A DNA stretch of 64,000 bases from NCBI RefSeq assembly GCF_000252995.1, contig NC_015761.1, positions 806,001 to 870,000 on the forward strand, read 5' to 3'. Below the pieces are notes generated by a model. It was not told the origin of the DNA. It did not search any database and saw only the letters and a program-made list of their open reading frames with translations. Each line of letters opens with the position of its first letter. The first letter of the stretch is position 1. The position numbers and the translations under genes were made by a program. Positions 63,399 through 64,000 of the stretch are shown one piece after another. The DNA is from Salmonella bongori NCTC 12419. GTDB lineage: Bacteria > Pseudomonadota > Gammaproteobacteria > Enterobacterales > Enterobacteriaceae.

Positions 63399-64000
63399 CT
63401 AACTTACCGATCGTTCGTTCGCCCTGGCGCATTCTGATTCTGGTGCTGGGGTTTACTTTTCTCTATGCGCCTATGTTAATGCTGGTGATTTACTCGTTTA
63501 ACAGCTCAAAACTGGTGACGGTGTGGGCGGGATGGTCGACGCGCTGGTACGGTGAGCTGTTTCGGGATACCGCCATGATGAGTGCGGTGGGATTAAGTCT
63601 GACGATTGCCGCCTGCGCGGCGACGATGGCGGTGATTCTCGGTACCATTGCCGCGGTAGTGATGGTGCGATTTGGGCGGTTTCGCGGCGCAAACGGCTTT
63701 GCTTTTATGATCACTGCGCCGCTGGTGATGCCGGATGTGATTACTGGACTGTCGTTGCTGCTGCTATTTGTCGCGCTTGGCCATGCTATTGGCTGGCCCG
63801 CCGATCGCGGTATGTTAACCATCTGGCTGGCGCATGTCACTTTCTGTACCGCCTATGTGACGGTGGTGATCGCTTCCCGGTTACGCGAACTGGATCGTTC
63901 TATTGAAGAGGCGGCGATGGATCTTGGCGCCGCGCCGTTGAAAGTCTTTTTTGTCATTACACTTCCAATGATCATGCCCGCGGTGATTTCGGGCTGGCTG
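63395..64000 (+). CDS. potI: Putrescine transport permease PotI (partial)
   Basis: Starts MTNLPIVRSPWRILILVLG; 202 codons are in the window, including the EAA loop EEAAMDLGAAPLKVFFVIT, and the gene runs off the right edge (full length about 281 residues). Second permease of the PotFGHI importer, translationally coupled to potH. Confidence 0.95.
   Translation, partial: MTNLPIVRSPWRILILVLGFTFLYAPMLMLVIYSFNSSKLVTVWAGWSTRWYGELFRDTAMMSAVGLSLTIAACAATMAVILGTIAAVVMVRFGRFRGANGFAFMITAPLVMPDVITGLSLLLLFVALGHAIGWPADRGMLTIWLAHVTFCTAYVTVVIASRLRELDRSIEEAAMDLGAAPLKVFFVITLPMIMPAVISGWL

Noticed and set aside
1..64000. CRISPR arrays, tRNA/rRNA genes, insertion sequences
   Set aside because: No regular repeat-spacer pattern, no cloverleaf-like or rRNA sequence and no transposase frame was seen on either strand; short repeats found are REP-like or att/crossover sites.

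Overview
The window is a stretch of a Salmonella (almost certainly S. enterica) chromosome. Gene order and protein sequences match the E. coli/Salmonella glnHPQ-dps-ompX to potFGHI segment. Salmonella traits are the 87-residue GrxA, the GH31/MFS/LacI locus between ybiT and ybiU, and no fsaA between pflE and moeB. Species and gene identities come from recall of known protein sequences, not from a search.

Layout. 1-10.9 kb: glnP (partial), glnH, dps, rhtA, ompX, opgE, the small gene mntS, mntR, ybiR, ldtB, ybiT. 11.0-16.1 kb: a sugar-use locus (GH31 glycosidase and MFS transporter, divergent from a LacI-type regulator). 16.1-21.9 kb: ybiU, ybiV, pflF, pflE; the upstream regions of ybiU, ybiV and pflE carry a similar palindrome. 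22.1-29.8 kb: moeB, moeA, a deletion scar of iaaA, then gsiABCD (glutathione import). 29.8-41.0 kb: rimO, bssR, yliI, gstB, dacC, deoR, ybjG, mdfA, ybjI, ybjJ, rcdA. 54.4-64 kb: ybjL, ybjM, grxA, ybjC, nfsA, rimK, ybjN, potFGH and potI (partial).

41.0-54.3 kb is a decayed P2-like prophage bounded by a 16-bp direct repeat. The repeat lies in the terminator of the sigma-E-dependent small RNA gene rybB, so rybB is the attachment site. A large deletion joined the integrase gene directly to gene V, removing replication, capsid and lysis genes. What remains is the tail block V-W-J-I-H, a tail-fibre inversion cassette, FI/FII remnants, E/E', T, U, D and ogr. The cassette has two inverted Gin/Hin-type crossover sites. 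Between them lie an apparently intact, very AT-rich membrane acyltransferase gene and an oppositely oriented fibre remnant with its chaperone gene. Invertase, integrase, fibre, sheath and tape-measure genes are broken by deletions or frameshifts, so the element cannot form particles or invert by its own enzyme. The acyltransferase, E/E' with its slippery site, U, D and ogr still read through.

The most interesting items are the acyltransferase inside the locked inversion cassette, the use of an sRNA terminator as an integration site, the shared palindrome upstream of ybiU, ybiV and pflE, and the iaaA deletion that places an open frame in front of gsiA. I found no CRISPR array, rRNA, tRNA or insertion sequence.
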